A DNA stretch of 64,000 bases. Origin: Polytrichum commune. Lineage: Eukaryota > Streptophyta > Polytrichopsida > Polytrichales > Polytrichaceae. Positions 34,942-44,605 of the stretch are shown here, in pieces (positions within the stretch are counted from its first letter, which is position 1; every line of letters begins with the position of its first letter). The stretch spans positions 56,975,169-57,039,168 of the forward strand of contig OX485806.1 in assembly GCA_950295325.1 (NCBI GenBank). The letters run 5' to 3'. The notes beneath the pieces are model-generated. The model was not told where the DNA came from. It did not search any database and saw nothing but the letters and a program-made list of their open reading frames with translations. A program made the position numbers and the translations under genes.

Positions 34942-35912
34942 TGTCGCGCACCTCTCCATGAGGAGTGCCCAAAACACCATGGGCACAAGGGGGACCCCAG
35001 AGTGACACCCGGGACTTGTGGCGCCGTTGGTGAGAGGGCCCAAGTGATCCTAGTGTGGGTGAGGGTCCCGGGAGTTGGAAACGCTTCCCACCCTCAAAAA
35101 CTAGGAGGCATGAGGGTAAGGCCATAACTTATAGGTAGCTCATGGCGTGGTGATTCTAGAAAGCTCAAGAACACCTCAATCAAAGGTGTGAGCTAGGAGT
35201 TATGGCCATTTGAGTGGGGCGCTGTCCCGGGACAACGCCCTGGTACAGCAGTGCCTGGGAATGATTCCCGGGACTGCCAAGGTTCAAACAGGCATAACTT
35301 CGTCATTACTTGTTTGAATGGGGCAAGTGAGGAGTCAATCTTTATCTATGTGAAGCATAGATGAAGATGGAGTGGTTTTCTGTTTGTAGAAAAAATCATA
35401 CAACGGAGTTATGATGGTCTGAAGCTGCTGGGGGCTTCTAGGCCCAGTGGCTAAGGGAAAATGTGTACTTGGCCCCAACTCTTGGTAGAGAGACAAGAGG
35501 TTTCCTGACGGTGGGGTAGAGGCCCCGCATAGAGTCCTAGAGGCTTATATGGGTGAGGTGGTGTGGCCTCACCCACCCGAGGCCGAACGGCACAGCCTCC
35601 ATGGGCATTGGCCCAATGTGAGGCCATAGTTGCCTAGTATGCTTCGGGTTGTTGTAGTGTTGCTCCGGCAACGCAATGATCCTTGGGATTGGACTTCCAT
35701 GGACGGAAGTCCACATCCAATAAATGGGTTACCGATTAAGGGGTGAGTCCCGAAAGCAAAGTAGGAGGGTTGGTTCCCCTCCTATAAACTATATGGTCCG
35801 GGTAGTAGGAGCTATCCATTAGCATGGCGGAATCTGAAGGGTTAGCGCTCGTAACCTTTGCTAGAAAGGAAAATTGGCAAGATTGCTAAGAAGGCTAGCA
35901 AGAGTTGCGACA
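34942..35912 (-). mobile_element. Solo LTR S1b, TSD CAAAC
   Basis: 971 bp, inverted copy of S1a (roughly nine bases in ten look the same by eye). Ends are TGTCGCG...TTGCGACA and flanks are CAAAC at 34,937-34,941 and 35,913-35,917, a perfect 5-bp duplication. It split the RT between the FTTP and VWVVMSFG segments. S1a in C's integrase and S1b here form an inverted pair 8 kb apart, from two independent insertions, since both have their own target duplications. Confidence 0.93.
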
Positions 35913-35917
35913 CAAAC

Positions 35918-36147
35918 GTACCTCACGGAGTAGTAAAGGCCGTTTTGTGAATATCATGTAATGCTATGGCAATTTGGTTATAACCGGCATAACCATCCAT
36001 GAATGTATAGCGAGCATGCCCTCCTACCTCCTTTAAAATGAGAGTGGTGAATGGTAGAGGAAAATGATCATTTTGTGTGCAAACATTGAATTTCCTATAA
36101 TCCACACACACCCTCAATTTCCCATTCCTTTTCTTTATCAAGACCAT
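35918..36147 (-). pseudogene. Element C/D RT N-terminal part
   Basis: Minus strand: MVLIKKRNGKLRVCVDYRKFN, then DHFPLPF, FMDGYAGYNQIAIAL and HKTAFTTP followed by TGA (35,923-35,925) where the family has Trp (FTTPWGTF). These are the fingers and palm of gypsy RT, and the first catalytic Asp region (FMDGYAGYNQ) is intact. It overlaps the end of the protease frame by a few codons: protease reads into VHPDGYG and then the RT motif WVSSMV starts in a different frame. The roughly 100-residue connector usually found before RT is missing, pointing to a deletion. Confidence 0.85.
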
Positions 36148-36776
36148 CGAAGAGACCCAATTCCATAACCATCCGGGTGGACCATTCCTACCAATGCCTC
36201 AAGATCCATGTCATCTCCCTTATCATCAATTTCATCCTCCGATGATGAAGAGATCTCCTTTCTCACCCAACCACCTAATGACCCTATGGAAACCTTGACC
36301 CTATTATCCTTAGGACCATAAGTGATGGAAGGCTTGGCTCCTCCCCACTCCACAATAGCCTCCGACATTCTCAACCATGGCCTACCTAACAAAATAGGAA
36401 AAATATATTTGTTGGAGTGCATCTTAATGACATGAAAAATGACTACATACTCTTTCCCTCCGGTGCTAATCCTACAATCTTTAATCATTTCCAAGGGTAT
36501 AGCCGGGATTTGATTCGCCATATTGATGATGAAATGTGATGGACCCGTAAGACTAAGACCCAACCTGTTCATAGTATGCTCCGGTAAGATGTTTAGACCA
36601 CTACCTCCATCTACTAACACATTGGGAACCACCTTGTCCACCACCATAACCTCAATTTTAATTGCCTTGACAACACGCCTTCCTCCTTGCAATTGGACTC
36701 TAGCGGCCACCCTAGTCTTCACCTTCTTAGTCCTCCTATTCACCGACATTCCCTCGTTGGGAGTCTTACGAGCCAT
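36138..36776 (-). CDS. Element C/D aspartic protease region
   Basis: 212-codon open frame. The catalytic box is VLVDGGSGLNILP (about residue 77), with the D-G-G-S-G form common in Tat-type elements, followed by NRLGLSLTGPSHFIINMANQ, GGKEYVVIFHVIKM and FPILLGRPWLR, the flap and C-terminal ILGRPWL motif typical of gypsy proteases. Downstream is an acidic stretch (SSSEDEIDDKGDDMD). The enzyme would process the gag-pol polyprotein. The core looks intact, but it is cut off from gag and RT by frameshifts, so the element cannot make a full polyprotein. Confidence 0.85.
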   Translation of the reverse strand: MARKTPNEGMSVNRRTKKVKTRVAARVQLQGGRRVVKAIKIEVMVVDKVVPNVLVDGGSGLNILPEHTMNRLGLSLTGPSHFIINMANQIPAIPLEMIKDCRISTGGKEYVVIFHVIKMHSNKYIFPILLGRPWLRMSEAIVEWGGAKPSITYGPKDNRVKVSIGSLGGWVRKEISSSSEDEIDDKGDDMDLEALVGMVHPDGYGIGSLRWS

Positions 36777-37114
36777 AGGTGATATCTATAACAATTGTCC
36801 AAAGGTAATGTCGGCCTTAAGTGAGCTAAGATCGGCCCATAAATCTTAGCCACTTGGCTTCTTCACTTTTGCATTACCAACGCCATCAAATTCATCCAAA
36901 GGAATTCTCGGTCTTTCCCATTCTCCCATCTCACTACCCTCTAAATCATGAATAACATTAGGCCTCTGCCTATCTTGGAGAATCACATTCTCCCATCTAG
37001 TGCCTCAGTGGCTCTTCTAGCTGTCCTAGCTGCTTTCTTTAAATCCAACAATTCGGGAGCCTCTCCCGAAGAATCTTCCTCATGTGGCTCCACGTCTTCT
37101 TCTTGTGGAAGGTT
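36777..37114 (-). pseudogene. Element C/D gag-protease linker
   Basis: Short frames on the minus strand with stops between VTTRAMI (near 37,120) and the protease start. Readable pieces include an acidic PQEEDVEPHEEDSSGEAPELLDLKKAA run and RSQVAKIYGPILAHL. It corresponds to the linker seen in elements B and G. At least two stops and a frame change are present. Confidence 0.6.
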
Positions 37115-37884
37115 TCATATCATAGCCCTAGTGGTGACTGCCAATGCCGGCGCCTCATGAGTGACCTCATCATCTAAATTCCTCAACTCATAGGTGATGG
37201 CATTGGTGTGTGGAGGCCATTGACCTTGTTCCTCACCAACACCCATTTGAAAAGGAATCAACTCATCATGATGTGGCTCCACTACACCCTCCGTGAACCT
37301 GACATCCTGATAATTGGATGGACCCAGATCCATGGGAGGAGCATGCCTCCTATTGTTGAAATTTTGTGGGACCCCTTGCCTATTCTGAATCGGGATGTAT
37401 CCGTTTGTTGTTTGCAATCCCGACGGAGGATGAAAAGTCTGCCTTGCATTCCCATGGTCATAATACAAGTTCGGTGGTCTAAGCTCATTCGGTGGCCCAC
37501 CTTGTGGCCTAGCTCCCCTCATGTTGTCTCTAGCTTGTTGTTGTGGATTGGCCACCGGGTTGGACATGCTAATGATTTTATTTGATTGACGACACTCGTC
37601 CGAAGGATGGTTTCCCCACAATTGCTACAACCGTAACCTTGTCCTTCGGACCAACACTGACCTTGTGCATGCCATATTCCACAAAAAGGATGGAACTCCT
37701 TTCTCTCTACATTTTGACCATCTTGACCTCTAGGAGAAGGTCCTATATTGTCACCTTGCCCATACTGAATTTGTCCATGATCCCTTTGGTTTTGTGGAGG
37801 TGAACCACCGTTCATTCTTTGATCCCGGTTTTGTCCATTCCTACAAAACTGACAAATATGACCCGGTTGGCCACACTGAACACA
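37115..37884 (-). pseudogene. Element C/D gag zinc-knuckle region
   Basis: Directly after the gag stop, in the same frame, comes CVQCGQPGHICQFC (C-x2-C-x4-H-x4-C), then Gly/Gln-rich sequence, CGIWHAQGQCW, and a second knuckle split by a frame change near 37,600: CSNC joined to GNHPSDEC, a C-x2-C-x3-H-x4-C form matching element B's CANCSGNHPTDKC. The following part is Pro/Asn/Arg-rich (PPNLYYDHGNARQTF) and ends EAPALAVTTRAM. Zinc knuckles bind element RNA for packaging. Confidence 0.75.
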
Positions 37885-39108
37885 CTACATTCCCAAGGCA
37901 TGCCTACCCGACTGAACTTGAGGAGGAGGACCCGGTTGTTGGCTCCTAACCATCAATGACATCTGATACGTAAGACTTTGCATTTGCTTAATCATTGCCT
38001 CTTGAAATCCCAACTGACTAGCACCTAACATTTTCTCCACTTCCTCTAGATGAGGATCCACTATAGGGGCCGGTAATGCTAATAATGGTGCCGGTTCTCT
38101 AACCGCCAAGGGACGTGGACCTGCGTCAATGAGAGCGTATGGAGCTTGACTCCCATACTTACCGTGCTCTGCCTCCACCATTCTTGGCCGAATGGGAATT
38201 AATTGAAGGATTAATTTATCCTCCCTTCTCCACAATCTCTCATGATCTCTATCTAGATTTTCCATCTCTCTAGCCGCCCTCTTGGCATCCGCCAAGGTTT
38301 GAGGACTCCTCTCAATGACACCTCTAATTGTTCCCGACTTAAAAAAACCTTGAATGAAAAATTGTTTTAGTGTGTCATCATTGAGCATGGTGCCCACTAA
38401 ATCAAACCTCCTAATGTAAGCCAAATTTTCCTCTTCCTTTCCTTGCTTCAATGAAGCCAATGCTCTCAAAACCATGCTTTGGCCAACCTCTGGCCTAGAC
38501 TCATTGAGAAACTCCCTTTGCAATTGCTCCCAGTCTCTAAAATGTCCCTCGGCATGGTCTCTATACCACTCGTAGGCCTCACCCTCTAAGGTGGTCGGGA
38601 ACCAAACCAACCAATAACCATGATTAGTCACAAGAGAACTAGCCAACTTCTCAATGTACCTCTCCATATGCCTAGATGGATCATCATCTTTACTTCCATA
38701 AAACTTAGGAAGGTGGGATGGCATGTCCACCGCCGCTAAGTTTTGTTCGACCACAATTGGTAGACCTCTCAGCCTAACCAATGGATTAATGGGATCCACC
38801 GGTGCTATGGGCCCATCTCCGCCCTCGTCTTGAGCCATGGTCACTGGTGTATCCCCTCCTATGTGCCTATCAGTTCCTATTGAAATGCCTTCTCCAAGTG
38901 TATCAGTATCTGCTGCTATCTCATCACGCAACTTAGAAAGAGTTTCCTCGTTTTCAACTTGAGCCTCTTCCTCTACTACTTCTAGCAATGGACTAACACT
39001 AGGCTTCACATTCAAGCAACTTTCTAATCTAACTCCAACTTCTTCCACATCCTCAGTAATTCTAGATGATCTCCTTCTACGTGTAAATTTATCTACTTCT
39101 AATTTCAA
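37885..39108 (-). CDS. Element C/D gag polyprotein N-terminal part
   Basis: 407-codon frame starting MKLEVDKFTRRRRSSRI. After a charged N-terminus comes the retrotransposon gag core (about residues 150-300): LPKFYGSKDDDPSRHMERY, EGEAYEWYRDHAEGHFRDW, FLNESRPEVGQSMVLRALAS, LKQGKEEENLAYIRRFD and FFIQGFFKSGTIRGVIE. This is the Pfam-type Retrotrans_gag order (WF..T....A..W........W..L...F). Gag forms the cytoplasmic virus-like particle. The frame ends with TAG (37,885-37,887) immediately before the CCHC knuckle, so knuckle-containing gag would need stop readthrough or the stop is a later mutation. The latter is likelier given decay elsewhere. Confidence 0.88.
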   Translation of the reverse strand: MKLEVDKFTRRRRSSRITEDVEEVGVRLESCLNVKPSVSPLLEVVEEEAQVENEETLSKLRDEIAADTDTLGEGISIGTDRHIGGDTPVTMAQDEGGDGPIAPVDPINPLVRLRGLPIVVEQNLAAVDMPSHLPKFYGSKDDDPSRHMERYIEKLASSLVTNHGYWLVWFPTTLEGEAYEWYRDHAEGHFRDWEQLQREFLNESRPEVGQSMVLRALASLKQGKEEENLAYIRRFDLVGTMLNDDTLKQFFIQGFFKSGTIRGVIERSPQTLADAKRAAREMENLDRDHERLWRREDKLILQLIPIRPRMVEAEHGKYGSQAPYALIDAGPRPLAVREPAPLLALPAPIVDPHLEEVEKMLGASQLGFQEAMIKQMQSLTYQMSLMVRSQQPGPPPQVQSGRHALGM

Positions 39109-39998
39109 CGTTGGTTTTTAAGATTGATTTTTACCTTGCATCCCCCAAGGAATCGATCAACCCTCACTTGACCAAACATACCCTCACTACCTTCACTCAT
39201 TAATGTTTTGACTTATCTTGGTGTAATTAGAAATTGAGGAGGTGAGGAGGAGAACATACAAGCCCACTTAAGTAAAAAATCCCAAACAAGGGATAGGCAT
39301 GGTCATGCCAATTCTTAGTCAAGCCGGAGAATCACCTCCACACTCTTTCTCAAATTGATACTCACCACAATACCGAGAGTGAGGGGCTGACCTTTGTCAT
39401 GCACCGCATTAAAGACTGAGGCATCACCCTCTCGTCTCTAACACAATGAGATGACTAGGGAATTATCCTCTACAACGGATAACGACAAAGACAAGTACTA
39501 AAATCCTTCCTTAATTAATTAGCAATTTCACTTAGAAGAATGTCGTACCTCAAGCAATTCGCTTTCTCCTGTACGTTAGTGCTCACCCTCGACCGTGACT
39601 CAAGGTGATATCAACACAACAACTCTAAACTAAAAATTCTAGTCTACTCATCAAATTCAAAAATCCCCTAACTTGGAGACTCACCCAAAGTGAGTATCGA
39701 AGTTGACTATTCCTAAATTTAATTATCCCTCTAAATTTTTAGTGAGCTAATGATCACAAGCTTAGTGTTATGTCCTTATGTCATTCCCAAAAGAGTTTAG
39801 GACATACCTTAGCTGTGCTCCTTCCTAAAAAAAAATTGCATAAATCACAATGCAATTCATCCCAAGGAAAGAATCGAAATACCATTAATCTAATCAAACC
39901 ACAAACTCAAAACAATTGTGATCACTTACCACACACCAAATGTTCCGTCCTCTCTTTCAAGTTCGTGCCTCCAAGTATTGTCTCTTAATCCCGCTTCA
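39109..39998. other. Element C 5' leader between PBS and gag
   Basis: About 890 bases between the primer-binding site and the gag start on the minus strand. No conserved ORF is seen; a short plus-strand frame (39,770-39,988) is antisense and probably chance. The length is usual for a leader of this element type. Confidence 0.6.
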
Positions 39999-40016
39999 CT
40001 CCCGGCGGACGCACCA
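39999..40016 (-). promoter_or_regulatory. Primer-binding site, Gly-tRNA type
   Basis: On the minus strand, four bases after the end of the 5' LTR, is TGGTGCGTCCGCCGGGAG. From memory, plant tRNA-Gly(UCC) ends in a sequence whose complement is TGGTGCGTCTGCCGGGAG, i.e. one mismatch in 18. It would prime minus-strand DNA synthesis. A shorter form with the same four-base spacing occurs in the family E element at 44,813-44,825. Confidence 0.75.
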
Positions 40017-40020
40017 TTTA

Positions 40021-42895
40021 CGTGAGGCCTAAACTCCCATCCCTTAAGCGTCCTAGTCCAGGGGGAAGCTCCGGGCTCACATGTGATTACTCGATTTCTC
40101 TTAACCCTTAGGCTCACATCCCATCCTTACACTAAGATGAACATTTCATGGGTCACTTTATTAAAATGTTGGTAGCCAATGTTTAGGAACACAAACATCC
40201 CTTAATTCATACACATCACACTCAAAGCCTACCCACCTAAATCACCCCTAATCAACCTACTTAGAAGAATGGATTTTATGTCAGGCTTAACCAACCCCCT
40301 GGTCCCCAACGGAGATCGGTCGTCCCAGTGCCTCTCGGCCCAAAGCACCTGTCCATCTAGGAACCCGTTAGCTCCTCCCGGTTCTATTAACCGGTCAACA
40401 CCTTCGCGCTGGCCTCTACTGCAGTCACTCTCTTTGAAGCCGTGATAGCCCCTGGAGTCCCCTTGCTGGCACACCCACGTGGCAACCCCTGGTTCTTTCC
40501 GGCCCTTGGTCACAGTTCCCTTCTCTTGTTCTTAAACCCTTCCTCCCTGGAATGAGTTCTCGGACCAGGTCCGACTGAATTCTACCAAACAATGTTGGCA
40601 CTGTGGACCACACTTTGAATGCTCCAGCAGCATTGTGTTCCCTGGTGCTCGAAGTACCCAATTCTCGTTTCTTTTACAATCCTTTAGTTGGGCACCGCAT
40701 CCCACATGATCCTACACCTCTTACCTGCTTGAATTTCACCTGGATCAACAAATACCGCTGTGCAACTGTGAGGCCAAACCCACCACCCTTAAGCGTCCTA
40801 GTCTGGGTGATGGTGTTGAGAATCACATGTATTGTTTGTATCGAAAGAATGATCTCTTTGCATCCAAAGGCGTTCATGTCATTTTGAATCACTTTGTTTA
40901 TTAGTGGTAGCCTCTTGGCTTTGGGCCGCGTTGGCCTTCTCAAGGGTCCAACCGGCGGCCTTGGCAACACAAGCTCTCAAGGATATTCCCCTTTGGCCTT
41001 TGATTATCCTCTTCGTTACTTGAACCTTGCTAGAGTCTTCCGCTTTCTCCATCGGACTAACCTCCTTTGTCTCGCCAATGTGGATGTCTTCCGCTTTCTC
41101 CATTAATAATGCAAGTGATATATTTTTACCAAAGAGGACGTAAGTGTTAAAAAAACACTACCTCAATGGTTACTCAAAAATACAATTGCCTTAAAGGCCA
41201 CACGTGAATCTTAACTAGCTTAATGAGCCTAATTACTTATCTATCACTAATCACAACCTAATGTTGTTTCTGCCTCATGTGCCAATACCCATTTTTCGGA
41301 TTAGCTTGCTAATCACCTAGTCCACCCTTGGCCGATCGATTACCCGGTCTCGGTGCAGCCGGTTACCCGGTGGCCTGGCCAACTTCGGCTCAGATTTAGA
41401 CACAATCTAACCCGGACCCACTAGCAAGGTCCTCAACCCACACTAATCAAGGGCATACTAACCACACCTTAAGTCACACTATAATGTGCACCCTTAACTA
41501 CTAATCGGATGTTTGTTTCTAATTTCTTTTTGTGTTTTTTTGGCTACTCAACTAGCATTACTCCCTAACCTTACTAAGACTAACTAATCCACACACGTGG
41601 CTTTCAAGCTCTAAGAGCTAGCCCCCTTTAGAACACTCGAGAGAGAGAGCTTAACTAATTAACTTCACTAAAAACTAATAAGCCACACACGTGGCTCAAG
41701 CTCTTAAGAGCTTGCTCCCTTGAGAGCGCTTGATGGAGAGAGAGGTAAATGAGAGAAAAACACCTTAAGTAGCAAAGAGGGAGAGAGGGAGAGAGGGAGA
41801 GAGAGGTGAGGATAGGGTGAGAGGATTAGCACCTCCAATCACAATCCTTTAACCCTCTCCTCCAAAGTAGGGACTAATCCCCATCCACAAAACCTTCTCA
41901 TTCCTAAACCAACAAGGTGGATCCAAAAGTGGCCATTTAACCCGCGGAGCTCACCTTGCCTCACCTTACACCCTACTCACATAATCAAGGCATCTTCTTA
42001 TTGAAATCAAACCTTGGAATAATCACACAACACCACCTAATGCCTAAACTTAAATCCACACCACACTTCATTCTTTTTATGTTTTGTGAATAATCATAAC
42101 ACATCAAAGTTAAACTAAAATTGGTTTTGAAGAGTTAATCACCACATGTGGGCACCATTTTGGGCTCACAGCAACCACATTCTCCCCCTCCGCCACTCTG
42201 TAATGATGGAATGCATTCCTTTACCCTGGGAGGCAGATGTAGAGGCCTTCGGAGGATGGCATTCACAAATTCCCACCTTCAATTGGCCACGCATGGCCCA
42301 AGCACCTCGGTGCAATGTCTGGGTGCCCACCATCCCCTCAAGAGCCAACGATTTGACTTTGTCTTTGGCCAATCCTTCAAATTTGCCCCCTTTGGCTACG
42401 CAGCAGTGCATCCCCTTAAACCCTCCTCCGCCGCAATGCATGTTAGCCCCCTTCTGAACAGAGAGAGCGCCGAGAAAGAGCTCTCCCTCGCCTTTGGTCC
42501 TCCCTGGTCGATTCGGAAATCCCGGTCGTCATCTCCTTAAAGGACAAGCGGCCCCCTTTAGCAACCTGGCCCTCTCCTACTTCCGATCCTGCTACACCCT
42601 AAAACAAACAATTAACGCACCCTAGTCCTAACCGAGGCCTGACCTTGTCAAATCCTAACATCCTCACCCTAAGCCTTTACCCAATCAAAGAATTAATCTT
42701 TAACCTGGTCTTTCTAATTCCCAACTCAACATATACTTGCTTGGGTTTCTTAAACGCAAACCAACTCAAATACAAGGCCTTCAACTCTTTTTATCTTTTG
42801 AATAATTAATAAGAATTCTGAATCTAAGGTTTGACAGTTGTAAAGCTTAAAAACACATGTGGGCACCTAGACTGGGCACCTAGACTGGGCTCACA
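40021..42895 (-). repeat. Element C 5' LTR (contains nested solo LTR S4)
   Basis: Same sequence as 23,870-25,282 apart from a nested insert at 40,767-42,170, a 41-base stretch kept here, and a duplicated GGGCACCTAGACT near 42,862-42,887. The plus-strand left edge is CGTGAGGCC where the other copy has TGTGAGGCC (one terminal change). The right end is GGGCTCACA followed by GACAT. The few differences outside indels suggest a fairly recent insertion compared with element B. Confidence 0.9.
40767..42170 (-). mobile_element. Solo LTR S4, TSD GCAAC
   Basis: 1,404 bp with plus-strand ends TGTGAGGCCAAACCC...TTTTGGGCTCACA, flanked by GCAAC at 40,762-40,766 and 42,171-42,175. The empty site GTGCAACCACATT is seen in the left C LTR near 24,610. 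End modules are almost those of the host LTR, but the body differs. It includes two copies of a GAAAGCGGAAGA-type segment (minus-strand words MEKAED twice, 41,103-41,000) and a GGGAGAGA microsatellite (41,777-41,808). Confidence 0.92.
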
Positions 42896-42900
42896 GACAT

Positions 42901-43499
42901 CAACCGGCCGTAGCAGAGATCGAACCACCTTAGCCGTACAACGGGCCAGTTACCAGTTAGTATAATAAGATACTACGTAAGGTTAATTGGCCATGATTAG
43001 TAAGCCAATTTGGACTAGTAGGTTATGAAGAGGGCAAGTAAAAATAAGTGAAACTAATAGGAAACTAGTAAATCATATAACAAACCACTTACGATAAGTG
43101 GACTTCAAGGTGACAAATAATTGTCTAGGCCACATAGGTAAGGCAAACGAAGGTGGAAGGGCCAAGAAATGACTTCTTGGTTAGCCTTAGGAATCTTCCC
43201 ATACCTAGATAATATATAGGTAGATTTTAGGCTACAATATACTACATTTTGAATGTAAAAGAAGATGAGGATTATATGAGTTTTTTCTGAGGATGTTCGG
43301 AAGAGCTATCTATATTTTCTTTGAGAAATTAAAGATATGATAAATTAAGAGGACGATACATGTTAGGCACCTCCTCTTACTATATATAAATTTAGGATTA
43401 GGATTAGAATATCTTATCTTATCCACGTCGATAGGCTACACGAGAGCTAGATCTTTTGTATCCTTTACCATTTTAAAATATACGAGCTTCAAGCTCAAC
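42901..43499. other. No gene seen right of element C
   Basis: If element C inserted into element B, B's gag should resume here. I could not read gag motifs on the minus strand, so B was either already truncated or is too decayed. AT-rich, no repeat partner seen. Confidence 0.4.
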
Positions 43500-44605
43500 C
43501 TTCTTCATAGTTATTCAAGGTGGAGGCAAAGTAAAGTTTTAACTTAGACAAAGTTAAGTTGAGTGATGGTGAATACAACTTGAGATGTCCTATAGCAACT
43601 CACATGAGGTGAAATATTACATAAATTAGAGCAATGTAGCTTATGTAGCAAATCGATTTGGAAACTTGACATAGAAATTGAGAGACAATTATAAAAGAGT
43701 GGCTTATGGAGTCAAACATTTGATGAGGAAATTGGATACCCATATGATATGAGAATAGACACAATAATGGATAGGAGTTACGTCGAGGTGATTATTACAA
43801 AAATAACTGAGACTTGAAGGGTTTTAACTGCGAGTGTTAAAGAGTATGAGTAAGCGAAAGAGAGGCGATGAATGCAAAAATTGTATGCAAACAACTATTG
43901 CATGAAACTAACCTTCACATAATTATTTTCATCCTTCCTATCTCATAATTATCTTAAATACAAGAAAATTTCTTGATAATTGATAATTTGAAAGAATCCC
44001 ATGATCAAATCATTTCAATTACAATTATATTTTTATTCTACGATATAAACGGCTATCACTACGTATCAACATACTCTATATACCTTACAATATTTAAGAG
44101 GTTAATGAATCATAATTTGAATGTTTTTTTAATATAATACGAGAAATTATGAACAAATAATGAATTGCGATGAGTTCCTTGTTCACTTTGATTTGACTAC
44201 ATAACAATATTATGTTAACCATTGATAATTTATGGTATGACTATGCAAAAATTATATTACATTCAATTATATCACGTACATGCTAAGAATATACTATGTC
44301 TAATAATACTTGAGATTGAAATATATTATTATTATGCTAGAAATAGATTACATATGAGATAGTGGCAAATCCATAATTGGTTGTGAGATTGATAATTCGA
44401 GAAATAGAAAGAAGAAGAAATATTGGAAAGAAGCGCAAAACAATCACTTGGCCGTTTGAAGAAGGACACTTGGACACTCGTAGGAAGTTGTTTAGTAACA
44501 TTGAAGACAATCAGTTGGCTAGTTGAGGATGATTATTTGGATACTTGAAGAAATTTACATGTGACTTGGATATTTGTCACTTGAAGAAAAATTACTTGTT
44601 GCTAA
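43500..44605. repeat. Foldback-arm fragment
   Basis: The right part (44,400-44,600) has TTGGATACTTGAAG and TTACTTGTTGC words like the left arm's TTGGTTACTTGG array (11,050-11,530), in the same orientation. The left part includes CTCACATGAGGTGAAA (43,602), the inverse of words at 16,747 and 16,876. It ends where the family E element begins (44,606). No matching inverted partner is seen nearby, so it is a single-arm fragment. Confidence 0.5.

Larger units (their letters stand above)
23870..42895 (-). mobile_element. Full-length Tat-like Ty3/gypsy element C (with nested insertions)
   Basis: Bounded by two LTRs of one family (23,870-25,282 and 40,021-42,895 with a nested insert) and flanked by AACAT (23,865-23,869) and GACAT (42,896-42,900), a 5-bp target duplication with one mismatch. 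The coding strand is minus: PBS at 40,016, gag 39.1-37.1 kb, protease, RT, RNase H, integrase, ending next to the left LTR. It hosts solo LTRs at 25,989, 28,020 and 40,767 and a partial related element D at 29,560 onward, with further insertions in D. The middle is a C/D mosaic, so it cannot be assigned wholly to C. Confidence 0.85.
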
